Shown here in pieces: positions 62,228 through 64,000 of a stretch of 64,000 nt of DNA. This stretch comes from Bin87 sp965222895 (GTDB lineage Bacteria > Chloroflexota > Dehalococcoidia > Lucifugimonadales > UBA3495). Position 1 is the stretch's first letter, and each line of letters opens with the position of its first letter. The position numbers and the translations under genes are program-made. The stretch spans positions 992,001 through 1,056,000 of the forward strand of contig CBDCVB010000002.1 in NCBI GenBank assembly GCA_965222895.1, written 5' to 3'. Below the pieces are notes generated by a model that saw nothing but the letters and a program-made list of their open reading frames with translations, ran no database searches and had not been told where the DNA came from.

Positions 62228-63217
62228 TTAGGCGGGACCACGCAGGTTGCCGGCTTCCATCACCTCCGGATTAATCACGCGCACCGCCTCGCCAGCGGCA
62301 AAGGCCCGAATATTCTCAACCACACCGGCGTAGAACGCACGGTAGCCGTCATCTGTAACGTAGCCAACGTGCGGTGTAATCAGGGTGTTGTCCAGTGTCA
62401 GGAAGGGATGATTGACCGGCAACGGTTCAACATCGAATGTATCCAGCGCCGCGCCGCCAATCGCCCGCCGTTCCAGCGCGCTGACCAGCGCCGGTTCGTC
62501 CACGATTGGCCCCCGGGAGATGTTGACCAAAATGGCCGACGGTTTCATCAGGCCGATCTCGTGGGCGCCAACCAAGCCCCGGGTGCGGTCGCTGAGGCGC
62601 ACGTGCACCGACACCACGTCACCTTCGGAGAAAAGTGTGTCTTTATCTACCAGAGTGGCTCCGCATTCAGCAGCGCGTTCTGCCGTCAGATTCTGGCTCC
62701 AGGCGATGATGCGCATATCGAACGCTACACCCACGCGCGCCACCAGCGAGCCGATGTGCCCCAGTCCCAGCAACCCCAGCGTCTTGCCCTTCAGTCCGGC
62801 GCCGACGTATGCTCCCCACTTGCCTTCAGCGCGGGTGGTTCGATCCTCTTCGGCGATGCGGCGCAGCAGCCCAATAATCAGGCCCCAGGTTAGCTCCGTT
62901 GGCCCTTCACCAGCGCCTTGCGTTCCGCACACGGTGATGCCGAACTCGGTGGCCGCATCAATATCAAACGACGCATTTCTGGCGCCGGTCGTAATCAGGC
63001 AACGCAGGTTGGGCAGCCGGGCCAGGAGGGAGCGGGGAAACGCCGTTCGTTCACGCATCCCCATCACAATGTCAAAGCCGGCCAACCGCTCCGCCAGCGT
63101 ATTCTCATCGCTCAAATGGTCGGCAAAGAAGGACACTTCTATACCCGACGGCAGCGACGACCAGTCGGCCATTTCAGCGGCCACGCTTTGGTAATCATCA
63201 AGAATGGCTACTTTCAT
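62228..63217 (-). CDS. D-2-hydroxyacid dehydrogenase (NAD-dependent)
   Basis: 329 residues from MKVAILDDYQSVAAEMADWS. The NAD-binding motif is LGLLGLGHIGSLVARVGVAF. The catalytic triad is visible as Arg in VSVHVRLSDRTRGL, Glu in NISRGPIVDEPALVSAL and His in TLITPHVGYVTDD. The family covers glycerate, lactate and phosphoglycerate dehydrogenases; there is no ACT domain, so it is not a typical SerA. It lies 67 bases upstream of the quinone reductase gene on the same strand. Confidence 0.92.
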   Translation of the reverse strand: MKVAILDDYQSVAAEMADWSSLPSGIEVSFFADHLSDENTLAERLAGFDIVMGMRERTAFPRSLLARLPNLRCLITTGARNASFDIDAATEFGITVCGTQGAGEGPTELTWGLIIGLLRRIAEEDRTTRAEGKWGAYVGAGLKGKTLGLLGLGHIGSLVARVGVAFDMRIIAWSQNLTAERAAECGATLVDKDTLFSEGDVVSVHVRLSDRTRGLVGAHEIGLMKPSAILVNISRGPIVDEPALVSALERRAIGGAALDTFDVEPLPVNHPFLTLDNTLITPHVGYVTDDGYRAFYAGVVENIRAFAAGEAVRVINPEVMEAGNLRGPA

Positions 63218-63689
63218 ATCAGACCAATCCTTAGGGCGAGACGAATCGGCGCGTGCTGTGCTGCCGTAACGCGCCACCGCAGGAAGTAAAGCACAGGCCC
63301 ACCGGGCGGTCAAGAAAATACCCGCCTCGCAGTTACTCGACCCGCGTCGCTCACGCGTACCCGCTTTTGTCATTGCGAGCGCAGCGTGGCAATCTCGTTC
63401 CAGTGGCGATGGTAGTTCGCCGACGTGTGCTCAACCTCATCAAGATTGCCGCGTCGCTACGCTCTTCGCAATGACAGTAGGCCAGTTGGGTTTGACAAAG
63501 TGAGTACGCGTAAGGATTCACACGGACAGCGAATTCGCTGCTCTACTCGGTGGCAATCGACCGATTTCAAAAATGGCGGAAATTGGATTAGTTTTATAAT
63601 TGACATAAAAATTATCGTTTCGCTACGCTTATGTAAATTTAGTAACGTCACACGAACCGCAACACGGTTCAGGTTATGGAAACAGTGAC
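63218..63689. other. intergenic region with a dispersed repeat
   Basis: About 470 bases. It holds the palindromic repeat copy at 63369-63475 and its flanking CGCGTACCC and GAGTACGCG segments. The stretch 63580-63640 is AT-rich. No gene is evident. Confidence 0.5.
63369..63475. repeat. dispersed palindromic repeat, single copy
   Basis: 107 bp, GTCATTGCGAGCGCAGCGTG to GCTCTTCGCAATGAC. It is in reverse orientation relative to the units at 37825-38562, with a different middle. Flanks keep parts of the ACGCGTACCC spacer. Confidence 0.8.
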
Positions 63690-64000
63690 ATGATCGGTTG
63701 GTGCGGATACCGTGGAGGAGTCAACGTCGTAGTGGCGGTTCTGGTGGTTGGGGCTTTGCTGGCGATTGGAGTTCCAACCCATACCGCCGACAGCTTCCAC
63801 GTTGATCCGTCGGCAGTCATCGGGTTTGAACTCTCGCAACCTTCCTCTGGATTCGCCGCCGCCGCCAACAGCGATGACACCGGTTTTCCGGAACAAGACG
63901 CGGGATTTTCAGCATACTACCAGGTCCCTGCCCCCGCAGATTCAACCGGCAACGCTACCACGTCGCCACGGCTCGACGTGATAGCAACTGCAATAGCGCT
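63690..64000 (+). CDS. exported protein, 5' part, cut by the window edge
   Basis: From ATG 63690 the frame stays open to the window end (103 codons). MIGWCGYRGGVNVVVAVLVV followed by GALLAIGVPTHTADSFHVD looks like a Sec signal peptide with cleavage near THTA-DS. The mature part is rich in Ser, Ala, Asp and Pro, with no recognised domain so far. A surface or secreted role is inferred from the signal peptide. Confidence 0.55.
   Translation, partial: MIGWCGYRGGVNVVVAVLVVGALLAIGVPTHTADSFHVDPSAVIGFELSQPSSGFAAAANSDDTGFPEQDAGFSAYYQVPAPADSTGNATTSPRLDVIATAIA

Overview
The window looks like a chromosome segment from an uncultured, moderately GC-rich bacterium, most likely a Chloroflexota member related to SAR202 or Dehalococcoidia. 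That placement is an inference. It rests on the mix of luciferase-like (LLM) flavin oxidoreductases (four loci), NHL and SMP-30 beta-propellers, M19/M24 peptidases, a UGSC-type protein, an HpaB-type hydroxylase and an acyl-CoA carboxylase. No rRNA or ribosomal protein gene is present to confirm it.

Layout. 0-13.3 kb is mostly intact housekeeping and catabolic DNA: DoxX, purA, an M24 aminopeptidase, a phosphate-binding lipoprotein, an HpaB-type hydroxylase, an acetyl-esterase-like hydrolase, an APS kinase/sulfotransferase pair, an MFS carrier, and endonuclease III overlapping argC. 13.3-28.2 kb is accessory: two near-identical IS66 elements with perfect 8-bp target duplications, IS21 remnants, a frameshifted FMN dehydrogenase carrying a SHOCT tail, an LLM enzyme, an NHL propeller, a two-gene UGSC operon whose first-line feature is an in-frame UGA with a SECIS-like hairpin, a VapBC-like pair, and a 4.8-kb IS1595-type transposon. 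The transposon carries a DNA methyltransferase-HNH nuclease fusion as cargo. 28.2-32.8 kb is a run of minus-strand catabolic genes (PuuE-like deacetylase, SMP-30 lactonase, LLM enzyme, M19 dipeptidase). 33-37.2 kb is a nest of IS630 copies, an IS4-type element and a MITE. 37.7-38.6 kb is a tandem array of a dispersed palindromic element. 38.7-46 kb holds a cupin, an MFS carrier, an M24 homologue, a PCMT-type methyltransferase, a PEP mutase/isocitrate lyase-type enzyme and a class III aminotransferase. 46-53 kb is rich in decayed genes around an intact acyl-CoA synthetase. 52.9-56.7 kb is a three-gene biotin-dependent acyl-CoA carboxylase operon. 57.2-64 kb holds an IS5 element, tRNA-Thr, a cupin, another LLM enzyme, a methyltransferase, a quinone reductase, a D-2-hydroxyacid dehydrogenase and the start of an exported protein.

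How the genes work together. CysC can supply PAPS to the adjoining sulfotransferase. The acyl-CoA synthetase and the split carboxylase fit acyl-CoA catabolism. The flavin monooxygenases, lactonase, deacetylase and dehydrogenases suggest broad oxidation of recalcitrant organic matter. The strongest candidates for new biology are the UGSC selenoprotein operon and the IS1595 transposon with restriction-modification-like cargo. The latter has been disabled by a MITE and a homopolymer frameshift, and an IS66 copy splits a 12-bp dyad in front of the cargo gene.
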